DNA of 60,023 nucleotides, from positions 1 to 60,023 of the forward strand of contig CAMYUM010000008.1 of NCBI GenBank assembly GCA_947301965.1, in the 5' to 3' direction. Below the pieces are notes generated by a model that worked only from the letters and a program-made list of their open reading frames with translations, did no database searches and had not been told where the DNA came from. How positions within the stretch are numbered: the stretch's first letter is position 1; each line of letters opens with the position of its first letter. Shown in pieces: positions 51,301-59,180 of the stretch. The position numbers and the translations under genes are program-made. The stretch comes from an uncultured Azospirillum sp. GTDB taxonomy: Bacteria > Pseudomonadota > Alphaproteobacteria > RF32 > CAG-239.

Positions 51301-51558
51301 AATATGTCCAGTGATGTTATAGATATTAACGGTATGGTTGCACCGGCATATGGACTTAATACCATGATCGGAAAAATTCCGCTGGTTGGCAACCTGTTGG
51401 CCGGAAAAGACGGAACGGTTTTTGCCGCCAATTATACAATTTCGGGAACATCGGAAGCCCCCGAGGTTGATTTAAACCCGCTTTCGGCGCTCAGTCCTAA
51501 TTCTTTGAAAGAAGTTGTTGCTTCTCTGTTTAACGAAGACGAAGGTGAGGATTTTTAG
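48337..51558 (+). CDS. AsmA/YhdP-like (DUF3971) envelope protein
   Basis: The 1073-residue protein has one N-terminal membrane helix (FNYTMLALLFIFLLFLWQL) and a very long beta-rich periplasmic part. The AsmA-like C-terminal domain is near residues 830-1050 (LAKLLTVASFTGMVDLLTGDGMTF, VIDINGMVAPAYGLNTMIGKIPLVG), the pattern of YhdP/DUF3971 proteins. Such proteins form groove-like bridges that help move phospholipids to the outer membrane. It starts one base after the prfB stop, in the same transcript. MlaC nearby adds to a lipid-transport theme. Confidence 0.88.
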   Translation: MRKVSNRLYLTRKIFNYTMLALLFIFLLFLWQLYRGPISAPFLKPYIIAALSPDAETAEVSLDSVNIELVRSVKPIKIIAKKVVYKSKDETVKFSAPRAAVSFSIKALLRGIVAPSSIELENPSVYIFTTYGLKKQDKASEVTEKKLDYYVTLFEDFLERFNSNDNTYPESYINNIRISGGEAEFHEVDLGRKWVLSDLNYHFNRGLSDMSTDVSALININDTQISAGVEAGYRAGDNKLAVQAYFSDLVPSTVINNYVDDETRAKLYQINVPVSGKVSTVVDFNEFATKREDLINAVETAIREISFQFEGGQGNIIFAADDEESKYNISSFVLDGKINGGLDNLEIKNADFNLGDQKVKVGFSATGLGKMLLKSSFKALKMKFTADIKAFKLNDLYIYWPRYIASEAWEWCKESLFGGDARNGHFEFDFGYNAKTKKIELSKLSGGAYIEDSNVRYINTMPMVTNVYGEFKVDSNSITINLDKAKSDGILLDSGVVRIYDLDKNRNYIKIKLLSNSSITDALKLIDHEPLNFTSELGLKPDIMQGSAETDLTLDFELKKDLGYNDVKVAVKSTLHDVKISDVVDNKDVKADELNLFVDNSGLKVNGDAELDGIPLNISWNERFNPDKNNTSSYRAKFKGDEALLKKLGVDVSFLSKPYIEGYTEIEAVAEPTKNGYNVDVTANMLHAALDYSFLGFVKPKDQNGELKATLIFKDKKLASIPSFTMTKPDFEIIGRADFDNQSRPKLIDISKINGPKTRAQAKIDLTYDKNQKYTINISGNSYDLSEFFERRSSSSSEGKKQTSDSNWENTPNIDLNIAVNSLWSNPDVAVTNFAGTAQLVHGIGIHEVHLVGNYDYNKNMTLKVDYEPKPNKEYYLSITSNSAGNTLRFLRVYNDLYSGNLKIEAKRGADKMLIGHAKIRDFSLHNTPVLAKLLTVASFTGMVDLLTGDGMTFSHFDAPFKYKNDILYVNKAHTYGNVLGITFSGAYNMSSDVIDINGMVAPAYGLNTMIGKIPLVGNLLAGKDGTVFAANYTISGTSEAPEVDLNPLSALSPNSLKEVVASLFNEDEGEDF

Positions 51559-51560
51559 CC

Positions 51561-52037
51561 ATGCGTATTGGTATAGATTTTCATGGAGTAATTACCGAAG
51601 CCCCGGTGTTTTTTCGCAACTTTAACGCTTTAGCTTTGAGCAGAGGTCATGAAATATACATAATTTCCGGTGGCCCGCACCAAATGGAAAAGGATTTTTT
51701 GCAGGCATGGCACATTCAATACACCCAAATATTTTCATTGCTGGATCATTTTGCTTCCCGAGGCAAGGTCGAATATTTTGATAACGGCAATTTTAAAGTT
51801 CCTGATGAATTATGGAACAAAGCCAAAGCTGACTACTGCCGCGAAAACAACATTGATATTCAAATTGACGACACAGCAAGCTATGGTAACGATTTTTCAA
51901 CACCGTTTTGTCTTTATAATCCGCAGACCGCAACTTGCACAATAGCGGATAAAAACATAGACTTCGGAAAGTCTCCGTTGGCAACTCTTAAAGCTATTGA
52001 AAAATATGTTGCTTCTATAAAAACGGTTCAGAAGTAA
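51561..52037 (+). CDS. Small HAD-like protein
   Basis: The 158-residue protein begins RIGIDFHGVITEAP, a HAD motif I with DFHGV (first Asp kept, second Asp replaced by His-Gly register DxHG). YIISGGPHQMEKDFL gives the motif II Ser, and IQIDDTASYGNDF a motif IV-like Asp pair. The second Asp of DxD being His suggests weak or different catalysis. It starts two bases after the AsmA-like gene and its last 23 bases overlap the convergent ABC-binding-protein gene. Confidence 0.72.
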   Translation: MRIGIDFHGVITEAPVFFRNFNALALSRGHEIYIISGGPHQMEKDFLQAWHIQYTQIFSLLDHFASRGKVEYFDNGNFKVPDELWNKAKADYCRENNIDIQIDDTASYGNDFSTPFCLYNPQTATCTIADKNIDFGKSPLATLKAIEKYVASIKTVQK

Positions 52038-53034
52038 TCAATCCACCGTTTCTGAGCAGATTATTTTTACCGCGTTTAATTTTAAAGCGCGACTTCTCTC
52101 CAAAAGCCTTCTCAAAAATCTCGCCGTAATTGCCACGCTCCTCAAGCATGGTTTGAACCCACGTCGGCTCCAGTTTAAAGCGTGTCCATAATTTCTCGTC
52201 CACACCTAAAAGGTTCATAATTTCCGGATTTTTTGAACCGATATTCAATTTATAATTTTCTTGTGTAAGTCCGACGTCTTCGGCAAACTTCGGGGCATTA
52301 ACAATCCATTTCAGAATTGTCCGCAGAGTGGTATTATCCTTTAGTGCAAAAAGATATACAGCCCTCTCGGCTACGGTTTCGGGCAACATTTCCACGTCCT
52401 CAAGCCCGTTTGGCGTATTGACCAGCATGTCTTGCAACAGCATATAGTTTCCGGCCAACAAGCGGCAACGATGTAACAAAAAGTTTGCTCGAGCGCTGCT
52501 TGCGGTTTGATAAGTCGCCGGTTGCAAGTCAAGATTGTAATGTTCACTATATGTCATAAGCCTTTTAATATCATCGGGATCTTGTGCAATACAAACTCGT
52601 TCCCCTTTAAAATCCTTCATTGATTTTGCTTTTCCCGCCCCTCTGGACAAGAAAGTTAACCGGTCATAATACAAAATATCAACCGGTGCGGCTTTTGTAG
52701 ATATTTCATTGGTTGCCGAATAAGGCAGTCCTCCGATCATCACATCAATTTTGTTTGTTGCCAAAGCCTTTGAAACCAACAGTTCAGGCACTTGAACCAT
52801 ATGAATACGATCGCTTCTTCCGAAGATTGCGGTTGATATAATACGGCATATTTCAACGCTAATGCCCTGCCAATTTCCGTCCTCGTCTTTATAAGCAAAG
52901 ATCTGATTATCATTCGGAGTGCCACAACGCACGACACCTCTTGTATTAATATACCGCAGTCCGGCATCAGCCGCAAAAGCGTTTCCGAGCAGGGTTGTAA
53001 ATAATATACTCAACAGGCACAATTTTAGTTTCAT
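52015..53034 (-). CDS. Amino-acid ABC transporter substrate-binding protein (AapJ-like)
   Basis: The 339-residue protein has a signal peptide (LKLCLLSILFTTLLGNAFA) and the solute-binding type 3 fold of the general L-amino-acid receptor: RYINTRGVVRCGTPNDNQIFAYKDEDGNWQGI (quoted in part: RGVVRCGTPNDNQIF), ALATNKIDVMIGGLPY, and the late WVQTMLEERGNYGEIFEKAFG. AapJ homologues deliver amino acids to AapQMP; the permease and ATPase genes are absent here, so it works with a distant partner or has another role. The ATG at 53034 is preferred; ATG 53043 (MPEMK) is possible. Its 3' end overlaps the convergent HAD-like gene. Confidence 0.88.
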   Translation of the reverse strand: MKLKLCLLSILFTTLLGNAFAADAGLRYINTRGVVRCGTPNDNQIFAYKDEDGNWQGISVEICRIISTAIFGRSDRIHMVQVPELLVSKALATNKIDVMIGGLPYSATNEISTKAAPVDILYYDRLTFLSRGAGKAKSMKDFKGERVCIAQDPDDIKRLMTYSEHYNLDLQPATYQTASSARANFLLHRCRLLAGNYMLLQDMLVNTPNGLEDVEMLPETVAERAVYLFALKDNTTLRTILKWIVNAPKFAEDVGLTQENYKLNIGSKNPEIMNLLGVDEKLWTRFKLEPTWVQTMLEERGNYGEIFEKAFGEKSRFKIKRGKNNLLRNGGLITSEPFL

Positions 53035-53092
53035 TTCCGGCATCACTCTGTTATAATGAATCCACATAGAAATATATATAGGGCATTTTTTT

Positions 53093-53740
53093 ATGAAAAG
53101 TAACTGTTTTTTATATTTTATTCTATTTTGTGGACTATTGTTATTTTCGCCAATCAGTCAAGCGCAGGAACTCACAACCGCGGAAGCCGAAGCTTTTGCC
53201 TTAGAACAGGGCAACAACTTATTGGCGGCTTTTGCCGAAAAAGACCTGGCAACCAAATATCAAAAGCTTGACAATCTTTTCATTAACTATATTGACCTGG
53301 ACTATATTTCTAAATTTGTTGTCGGCAAATACTGGCGTGATATGAGTATGGAACAGCAAAAAAAATACCAGTCGCTGTTCAAACGTTACGCTATGAGTCT
53401 TTATAAGGGTTTTCCATTACAATTTGACAATCGAATTTCTTTTACCATCATCGGCAGCCGTCTTGACGGCAAAGCGGTTATTGTCGGTGCCAATATAAAC
53501 TATAAAAATCCGGAAGGGGAGATAAATACCTATCTTGTTGAATTCAGAATACACAAAACCGACGGGCATATAATGCTGACAGATATTAAAGTTGCCGAAA
53601 GTTCATTGATATTATCATACCGCAGTCGCTTTTATCAGATGATAAAAGAGAGTGACGAAGATATGGAATGGTTTTTAGAAGATTTTGAGCTGACAACCAA
53701 ATCTACAGAACAGCATTATGTGCTTCCGGAACAAAAATGA
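53093..53740 (+). CDS. mlaC: Phospholipid-transport protein MlaC (Ttg2D family)
   Basis: The 215-residue protein has a signal peptide (FLYFILFCGLLLFSPISQA) and the MlaC/Tol2 pattern: LDYISKFVVGKYWRDMSMEQQKKYQSLFKRYAMSLY in the middle, then beta-rich IIGSRLDGKAVIVGANIN and VEFRIHKTDGHIMLTDIKV. MlaC shuttles phospholipids through the periplasm. The mla ABC genes are not in this window, so it is an isolated mla gene. It ends one base before the convergent macB-type permease. Confidence 0.88.
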   Translation: MKSNCFLYFILFCGLLLFSPISQAQELTTAEAEAFALEQGNNLLAAFAEKDLATKYQKLDNLFINYIDLDYISKFVVGKYWRDMSMEQQKKYQSLFKRYAMSLYKGFPLQFDNRISFTIIGSRLDGKAVIVGANINYKNPEGEINTYLVEFRIHKTDGHIMLTDIKVAESSLILSYRSRFYQMIKESDEDMEWFLEDFELTTKSTEQHYVLPEQK

Positions 53741-53741
53741 T

Positions 53742-54971
53742 TTATTCATAACGCAGGGCATTTATAGGATTGAGGAGTGAGGCTTTATAAGCCGGATAAA
53801 ATCCGAACATAACGCCGACCAAGCCCGAAAATACAAAAGGTATAACAACATAAGCCCAGGCAATTTTTAAGGTAAAGGTTGTAAACAATTTCATAACCTC
53901 AACCCCGACCAGCCCGGTAACAATTCCTACCAACCCGCCGATAAGAGACAGCACGATTGCTTCCATCAAAAATTGCCATCTGATATCCCAAGCCTTGGCA
54001 CCGATTGCCATTCTTATTCCGATTTCACGAGTTCTTTCGGTTACTGATACCAACATAATGTTCATAATGCCGATACCTCCGACCAAAAGCGAAATTGAGG
54101 CGATTGAGCCGAGCAGGACCGTCAAAATCTGGGTTGAACTTTCCATCATTTCCTGCATTTGGGTCAGATTCATAATCACAAAATCGTTTTCTTTATTTGT
54201 TCCCAAATTATGCCGCTGCCGCAACAATTGGGCTATATCGTCTTGTGAAGAATAGGTTGCTTCGCCGTCAACAGCCTGCAACATAATCATATTGACCTGG
54301 TCGGGAAAAGTAATACCGATAACTTTCTTCTGTGCGGTGGTAATAGGGATAAACACGGCATCATCTTGATCCATACCCATTCCGTTTTCGCCGCGCTTTT
54401 GTAACACACCTATTACCGTAAAAGGCATTCCCTTAATACGCACGGTTTTTTCCAACGGGTCGACATCACCGAACAGCTCTGTTACTACGGTCTTGCCCAA
54501 AACTGTAACTTTTGCGGCATTTTTAATATCACTTTCCGAAAAATTACGCCCATAGTCCAAGGCCCAGTCCTTAATTTCAAAATAACGATTGTCGGTTCCT
54601 GTCGTAGATGTTGCCCAGTTGGCATTTCCATATACAATTTGGCTTGTTTGTTCCAAAACCGGCGCGGCCAGTCGTACTTTTGCTATTTTTTCCTGAATAG
54701 CGTCTCCGTCAGCGGCTTTCATCGTTGGCAGAGAGCCTCTTCCCCCGCGTGCGCCTCCCGAAGTTGAAGTTCCTGAACGTACAATCATCAAATTTGAACC
54801 CATTGTTCTCATATCTTCCTGGATTGAAATTTGTGCACCATGTCCGATAGCCAACATAACAATTACCGCGGCCACACCGATAATGATACCGAGGCTTGTC
54901 AGAGATGAGCGCATTTTATTGGCTCTTATTGCCCGTATGGCGATTTTGGTAATGGTTTTAAGCTCAATCAT
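53742..54971 (-). CDS. ABC transporter permease, MacB/YknZ-type
   Basis: The 409-residue protein has a cytosolic N-terminal segment and membrane helix ([37 protein letters not shown]), a large periplasmic MacB_PCD domain, and three C-terminal helices ([43 protein letters not shown]). The Gly- and Arg-rich [12 protein letters not shown] is in the periplasmic loop. Coupled with the ATPase gene by a four-base overlap, it is the permease half of a macrolide- or toxin-type exporter that E. coli makes as one chain. Confidence 0.94.
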   Translation of the reverse strand: MIELKTITKIAIRAIRANKMRSSLTSLGIIIGVAAVIVMLAIGHGAQISIQEDMRTMGSNLMIVRSGTSTSGGARGGRGSLPTMKAADGDAIQEKIAKVRLAAPVLEQTSQIVYGNANWATSTTGTDNRYFEIKDWALDYGRNFSESDIKNAAKVTVLGKTVVTELFGDVDPLEKTVRIKGMPFTVIGVLQKRGENGMGMDQDDAVFIPITTAQKKVIGITFPDQVNMIMLQAVDGEATYSSQDDIAQLLRQRHNLGTNKENDFVIMNLTQMQEMMESSTQILTVLLGSIASISLLVGGIGIMNIMLVSVTERTREIGIRMAIGAKAWDIRWQFLMEAIVLSLIGGLVGIVTGLVGVEVMKLFTTFTLKIAWAYVVIPFVFSGLVGVMFGFYPAYKASLLNPINALRYE

Positions 54972-55657
54972 TTAACATTCCTTTCATCGCTTCTGATTTC
55001 ACCGTCAACAACCTTAATAATTCTATCGGCATACAGAGCAATATCTTCCTCATGGGTTACCAAAATAATTGTCCGATTGAGTTCTTTATTAAAACGCGTA
55101 AAAAGTTCCATTACCTCAACGCTGGTCTTAGTGTCGAGGTTTCCGGTAGGTTCGTCGGCAAAAATAATCGGCGCCTCGGTTACCAATGCACGAGCAATAG
55201 CCACACGTTGCTGTTGTCCTCCTGAGAGTTGGTTGGGCTGGTGATCCATACGTTGTTCAAGTCCGACGCTTTTAAGCGCAGCTACTGCCTTTTGATGACG
55301 CTCCTGATCGGGAACACCGGCATAAACCATCGGCAGTTCTACATTTTCTATTGCCGAAGTCCTTGACAACAAATTAAACCCCTGAAATACAAAACCGATT
55401 TTCTGGTTGCGGATTGTGGCCAAATCGTCGCTATCAAGATTACCTACTTCTTTTCCCTCCAAAAAATATTTTCCCGCTGTCGGTTTATCTAAACAACCGA
55501 GAATATTCATCAGAGTAGATTTTCCCGATCCTGAAGGTCCCATAATCGCCACGAACTCTCCCTGATTGATTTCCAGCGAAATGCCTTTCAAAATCTCAAG
55601 CATTCCGTCGCCCAGCGGATAACTTTTTCTAATATTTTCCAGTTTTATCAGCGGCAT
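54968..55657 (-). CDS. ABC transporter ATPase, MacB/LolD-type
   Basis: The 229-residue ATPase has Walker [16 protein letters not shown], the Q-loop FVFQGFNLL, signature [15 protein letters not shown], Walker [13 protein letters not shown] and the His of [10 protein letters not shown]. It belongs to the LolD/MacB subfamily that pairs with FtsX-like permeases. It overlaps the MacA-like gene by one base and the permease by four, so the three are a translationally coupled operon. Confidence 0.95.
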   Translation of the reverse strand: MPLIKLENIRKSYPLGDGMLEILKGISLEINQGEFVAIMGPSGSGKSTLMNILGCLDKPTAGKYFLEGKEVGNLDSDDLATIRNQKIGFVFQGFNLLSRTSAIENVELPMVYAGVPDQERHQKAVAALKSVGLEQRMDHQPNQLSGGQQQRVAIARALVTEAPIIFADEPTGNLDTKTSVEVMELFTRFNKELNRTIILVTHEEDIALYADRIIKVVDGEIRSDERNVK

Positions 55658-56802
55658 TAACGTATCCTCATCGGCATATTCCGTCCGCCGCGCTCCTTGG
55701 CATCAGCGGTATCAACAATAATTTCCATACCCTCAAAAAGTTTTTCGCCCTCAATTTGAGTATTATTATCGTCATAAACGCCTGATTTTATCTCTACACG
55801 GGTGGGTTTGCCATTTTCCATAACCCACACACCCTTTTGGGCATAACGAACATTATCCCCCATCGAAAAACGAAGGGCTTTATTAGGAACGACAAAAACA
55901 TTCTTTTCGTTGGCTGTAATAATCTCAACATTAGCCGTCATACCCGGTTTAAATTTCAGTTCACCGTTATCAACGGCGATAACCACCTGATAAGTTACGA
56001 CATTAGAGGTCGTAACCGCCTCATTTCTAACTTGTGTAACAACACCTTCAAAAGTTTCATTCGGAAAACTATCAACATTAAATTGAACTCGCTGTCCTTC
56101 TTTTACCTTGGCAATATCAGCTTCTACCACCGAGGCCTCAATCTGCATCTTGGTTAAATCCTCTGCCACATTAAATAATGTCGGAGTTTCAAAGCTGGCC
56201 GCCACGGTTTGTCCTTCTTCAACGCTTTTAGAAACGATAATTCCATCGACCGGTGAAACAATTTTGGTATATCCGAGCTGAATTTTATTATAGTCGAGAG
56301 CCGCCTGAGCCTGTTCAACCTGAGCCTTATATAAAGCCACGTTTGCTACGGCAGTATCATAGTTTTTCTGGGCCTCATCAAGTTCTTTGTCGGCAGAATA
56401 GTTCTGCTTGTTTAGTTTTGCAATGCGAGCCAGATGTTTTTTATAATAGTCGCGGCTTGCTTCTGCGCTCATAACCTGAGCTTTAGCCACGTCGAGATTG
56501 GCTTTTTCCTTGGCGACATTTGATTCAAAAGAGGAGGGATCAATTTCTGCCAACAGCTGGTCTTTTTTAACCAAAGAGTTATAATCAACATAAATTTTCT
56601 GAATTCGACCCGAAACCTGAGTACCGACATCAATGTTAGAAATCGGATTAATCGTGCCTGATGCGGAAACCATTTCGGTAATATCACCCTTTGAGAGTTT
56701 GTAAGTCACAAACTTTTTGCCGCCCGTGCTTTTTTTGATAAACCCAAAGCCGAGTACAACTGCCACAACTACCGCTACAATAACAATCGCTAATTTCTTC
56801 AT
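55657..56802 (-). CDS. macA: Periplasmic adaptor protein MacA-like
   Basis: The 381-residue membrane-fusion protein has one N-terminal helix (LAIVIVAVVVAVVLGFGFI), a lipoyl-like and coiled-coil hairpin region (KEKANLDVAKAQVMSAEASRDYY and KALVEQAQAALDYNKIQL-like), and beta-barrel and membrane-proximal domains (IVSPVDGIIVSKSVEEGQTV; VVPNKALRF). It connects the ABC exporter to an outer-membrane channel; no tolC is present in the window. The ATG at 56802 has GAGG six bases upstream; a longer frame start at 56829 has none. Confidence 0.93.
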   Translation of the reverse strand: MKKLAIVIVAVVVAVVLGFGFIKKSTGGKKFVTYKLSKGDITEMVSASGTINPISNIDVGTQVSGRIQKIYVDYNSLVKKDQLLAEIDPSSFESNVAKEKANLDVAKAQVMSAEASRDYYKKHLARIAKLNKQNYSADKELDEAQKNYDTAVANVALYKAQVEQAQAALDYNKIQLGYTKIVSPVDGIIVSKSVEEGQTVAASFETPTLFNVAEDLTKMQIEASVVEADIAKVKEGQRVQFNVDSFPNETFEGVVTQVRNEAVTTSNVVTYQVVIAVDNGELKFKPGMTANVEIITANEKNVFVVPNKALRFSMGDNVRYAQKGVWVMENGKPTRVEIKSGVYDDNNTQIEGEKLFEGMEIIVDTADAKERGGRNMPMRIR

Positions 56803-56892
56803 TTTTGCCTCATAAATAGCTCTATACACACACTTTTAACGCCATAATAATCACAAAAGTTCAAAAAATCTATAATTTTTATAAAAATATAC

Positions 56893-56921
56893 TTGCACCA
56901 TGGACTGTTTTTGTCTATAAT
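56893..56921 (+). promoter_or_regulatory. Promoter of the 56969 orphan genes
   Basis: TTGCAC (56893-56898), a 17-base spacer and consensus TATAAT (56916-56921) lie 47 bases before the start codon, in an AT-rich leader without Shine-Dalgarno site. Confidence 0.6.
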
Positions 56922-56968
56922 ACACCACGATATCCTATTTTTAATAATATTATTAAACCGTTTAAAGA

Positions 56969-57280
56969 ATGAACAAAAAGAATGAAGAAGCTGTTAAACA
57001 AGCCAATGCGCTTAAACAGTTGTTGAAGACTGCCAGTGATGCAGAACTCGTTGTTTTAATCAACGGAGTGTGTGAAGAAATGCAGATTTCGCAGTTGCGC
57101 AAGCCCGCCGTCAAGTACAAGGCCGAGGCCGTGCTCTACAGCAAGAAGCCCAAGGTCAACAAGACTACGCGCGAAGCCTATCGCCGTTTCGTCGATTTGA
57201 TTAGGAGCTGCGCCACCGCAATCAGCAATTCACAGATTATCACGTCTGCCAACAACTTTGAGAAAGCCTACTTGGCTTAA
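56969..57280 (+). CDS. Small basic orphan protein
   Basis: The 103-residue protein is soluble and helical (EEAVKQANALKQLLKTASDAEL, then VNKTTREAYRRFVDLIRSCATAIS). I do not recognise it. The leader has no ribosome site other than AAAGA and the codons favour G and C at third positions. The 57294 gene starts 13 bases after its stop, so the two form one transcript. Function unknown. Confidence 0.65.
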   Translation: MNKKNEEAVKQANALKQLLKTASDAELVVLINGVCEEMQISQLRKPAVKYKAEAVLYSKKPKVNKTTREAYRRFVDLIRSCATAISNSQIITSANNFEKAYLA

Positions 57281-57293
57281 AAAACACTGATGT

Positions 57294-58043
57294 ATGAAGA
57301 CCAAACCTACAGAAGAGCAGGTAGCTCAAATGCGAGCCCAATGGGCGAAAGATTATCCCGAAGAAGCAGCTCGCAGAGCAATGAAACGCAAGGCAAATCA
57401 GCCGGCGTTTGAGCGTGATAACGAGGAGAACATCAAAGATGTCACCCCCGTTGAAGACCTAACCGATCAGGAGATTGCTGAAGTTAAGCAGGAAATGCTT
57501 GACCTCTGGCGTTATCTCTACGATCGTCGCCATGCTTATCTCCAGCACCGCAACCTAGCGTCAGCGGGCTTGTCCAAAAAGGACAAAGAAAAGTTCAAGA
57601 CATTCATCCTTCACTTTGAAGGTGTCCCGGGTTTTTCACTTGAAACCGAGCAACTGTTGATTGAAGGGCTGAAGTATCCTGAAGAAGACCACGACCTGGC
57701 AAATTTCTGTTTTAAGTATTTGGATGACAAGTACCAAAAGGGAATTGTCCCGTCACCTTCTTTGTGGGTACAGTTGTGGAGTAGAGATTTTGTTCCTCTT
57801 GATGCCGTGCGTCTTATGATGAAGCATGACAACGAAAGCGGAACCTACCATCGTCAAAAAGGTTTTGAAGAAATCTTCCCTCTATTAGTCGACAAAATCC
57901 AGGAGCATGCCGACAAAGAGCAGGAGAGACTTTATGAAGCCACGCGCATGAACGACGGCAAATCGAGCGGTCGTCGCGCACGGAGACATTTCTTCTTTAC
58001 GGTACTTCTCAACATTTACGGAGGCTCAAAGCCGATTATGTAA
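57294..58043 (+). CDS. Orphan protein, charged and helical
   Basis: The 249-residue soluble protein begins with a basic region (EEAARRAMKRKANQPAF), has an acidic helix (DLTDQEIAEVKQEMLDLW), and ends with a second basic patch (SSGRRARRHFFFTVLLNIYGG). No domain is recognised. The ATG has no ribosome site. It shares the transcript with the 56969 gene and is followed by a terminator. The composition is richer in G and C than that of the AT-rich orphans. Function unknown. Confidence 0.68.
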   Translation: MKTKPTEEQVAQMRAQWAKDYPEEAARRAMKRKANQPAFERDNEENIKDVTPVEDLTDQEIAEVKQEMLDLWRYLYDRRHAYLQHRNLASAGLSKKDKEKFKTFILHFEGVPGFSLETEQLLIEGLKYPEEDHDLANFCFKYLDDKYQKGIVPSPSLWVQLWSRDFVPLDAVRLMMKHDNESGTYHRQKGFEEIFPLLVDKIQEHADKEQERLYEATRMNDGKSSGRRARRHFFFTVLLNIYGGSKPIM

Positions 58044-58069
58044 TGAGAACTACTGTTTGTTTACAAAAG

Positions 58070-58102
58070 ACGTTTCCCCCTCACGGGTGGAAACGTTTTT
58101 TG
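58070..58102 (+). terminator. Terminator after the 57294 gene
   Basis: ACGTTTCC (58070-58077) pairs with GGAAACGT (58089-58096), extended by CCC/GGG with one bulge, followed by a T-run. Confidence 0.92.
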
Positions 58103-58103
58103 T

Positions 58104-58132
58104 TTGACAAAAAAACGCTGAAATGGTAGCTT
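58104..58132 (+). promoter_or_regulatory. Promoter of the 58164 orphan gene
   Basis: TTGACA (58104-58109), a 17-base spacer and TAGCTT (58127-58132) lie 31 bases before the start, directly behind the previous terminator. The leader ends TTATTTATTATATATT before the ATG. Confidence 0.6.
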
Positions 58133-58163
58133 ACTCGGAGCAAAAAATTATTTATTATATATT

Positions 58164-59129
58164 ATGAAAGTAACAAAAGAACAAGGTCAAGTATTTGCCG
58201 TATTGCCACGTGCAACGCGTAAAGCCGCAGTACTTTTATCACAAGACGAAAGCAGCCCCGAAGTTGTTTTAGAGTTTTTGGCTCCGTTTGCGGAATTTGA
58301 AAGACAGTTGTACCACAAATGGTTTTTGAAATTATCTCGCGATATCAACGATTTGCGAGCTGATCCCGAAACCTTTGCGTATAAAATTGTAAAAGAAATC
58401 CGCGGCAACGAAAAAGTCAATCTCCCCAAGCTTGTTTCTGAGGGTGAAAAGCAGATGAATTTGCAACAATCAGCCGGACATCGTCCGAGCCGTATGTTGG
58501 GACAAGTTTTGGATCTGATCAAAAGGTATTTGGATCGCCGTAACAAGTTTTACGACTATGCTGTTAACTACATTAAAGAGCTGGATATGGACGGTTTGCT
58601 TCAACAGGTTGCCGTTCATGAAGAATCATATCGCCGCCACAATGAAGATCAGCTGTTCCAATTACAGGTCTTAAAACATGTTCGCAGTCTTCAGGACTAC
58701 GACCGCCCAATTCCGATTGAGCTGTTCAAAATTGCTCTTCAGACCGATTTTTCGGATAACCCGAAGATCCTGCACGAGCAAAGCCTCTTGGTTTACCACG
58801 TTTATGACAGTCAATGCGAAAAACCTTTGCTGTTCAAGCAGATGTGCTTTGATTTTATTTACGAGGTACTGACCACAATCAAGTGCGATGTCACGTTAAT
58901 CAACTGGCTGTTCCGCGATGACTGGATTTCCAAGGAGACGCGCGATCTTTTGATAGAGGCGCATCCCATGATCCGCAAATTCGGAATGGGGGTTGTGGTA
59001 CTGTTCAAGGCGCGGAAAATCTACAATCAGTGGAACATCGGCAACCATGGTGAAAATCTCACCGGACCGGAAAAGTTTGTCGTTGACATCATTAATGAGT
59101 ATGCCGCCGACGAATGTCACGGATCCTGA
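58164..59129 (+). CDS. Large helical orphan protein
   Basis: The 321-residue soluble protein is mainly helical. Segments include FAEFERQLYHKWFLKLSRDI, LGQVLDLIKRYLDRRNKFYD, YVHHVYDSQ-like VYHVYDSQCEKPLLFK, and KFGMGVVVLFKARKIYNQW. I recognise no domain. Like the other orphans at this end it has no ribosome site and an AT-rich leader, with a monocistronic promoter and terminator. An 18-pair hairpin ends it. Function unknown. Confidence 0.7.
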   Translation: MKVTKEQGQVFAVLPRATRKAAVLLSQDESSPEVVLEFLAPFAEFERQLYHKWFLKLSRDINDLRADPETFAYKIVKEIRGNEKVNLPKLVSEGEKQMNLQQSAGHRPSRMLGQVLDLIKRYLDRRNKFYDYAVNYIKELDMDGLLQQVAVHEESYRRHNEDQLFQLQVLKHVRSLQDYDRPIPIELFKIALQTDFSDNPKILHEQSLLVYHVYDSQCEKPLLFKQMCFDFIYEVLTTIKCDVTLINWLFRDDWISKETRDLLIEAHPMIRKFGMGVVVLFKARKIYNQWNIGNHGENLTGPEKFVVDIINEYAADECHGS

Positions 59130-59132
59130 CCG

Positions 59133-59172
59133 AACAAAGAAACCTCTCCAAATGGAGAGGTTTCTTTGTTTT
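59133..59172. terminator. Bidirectional terminator, 18-pair stem
   Basis: The inverted repeat 59133-59150 with 59153-59170 pairs perfectly around a two-base loop; T-runs and A-runs on both sides serve the plus-strand orphan and the convergent autotransporter gene. Confidence 0.93.
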
Positions 59173-59180
59173 TATTCAGA

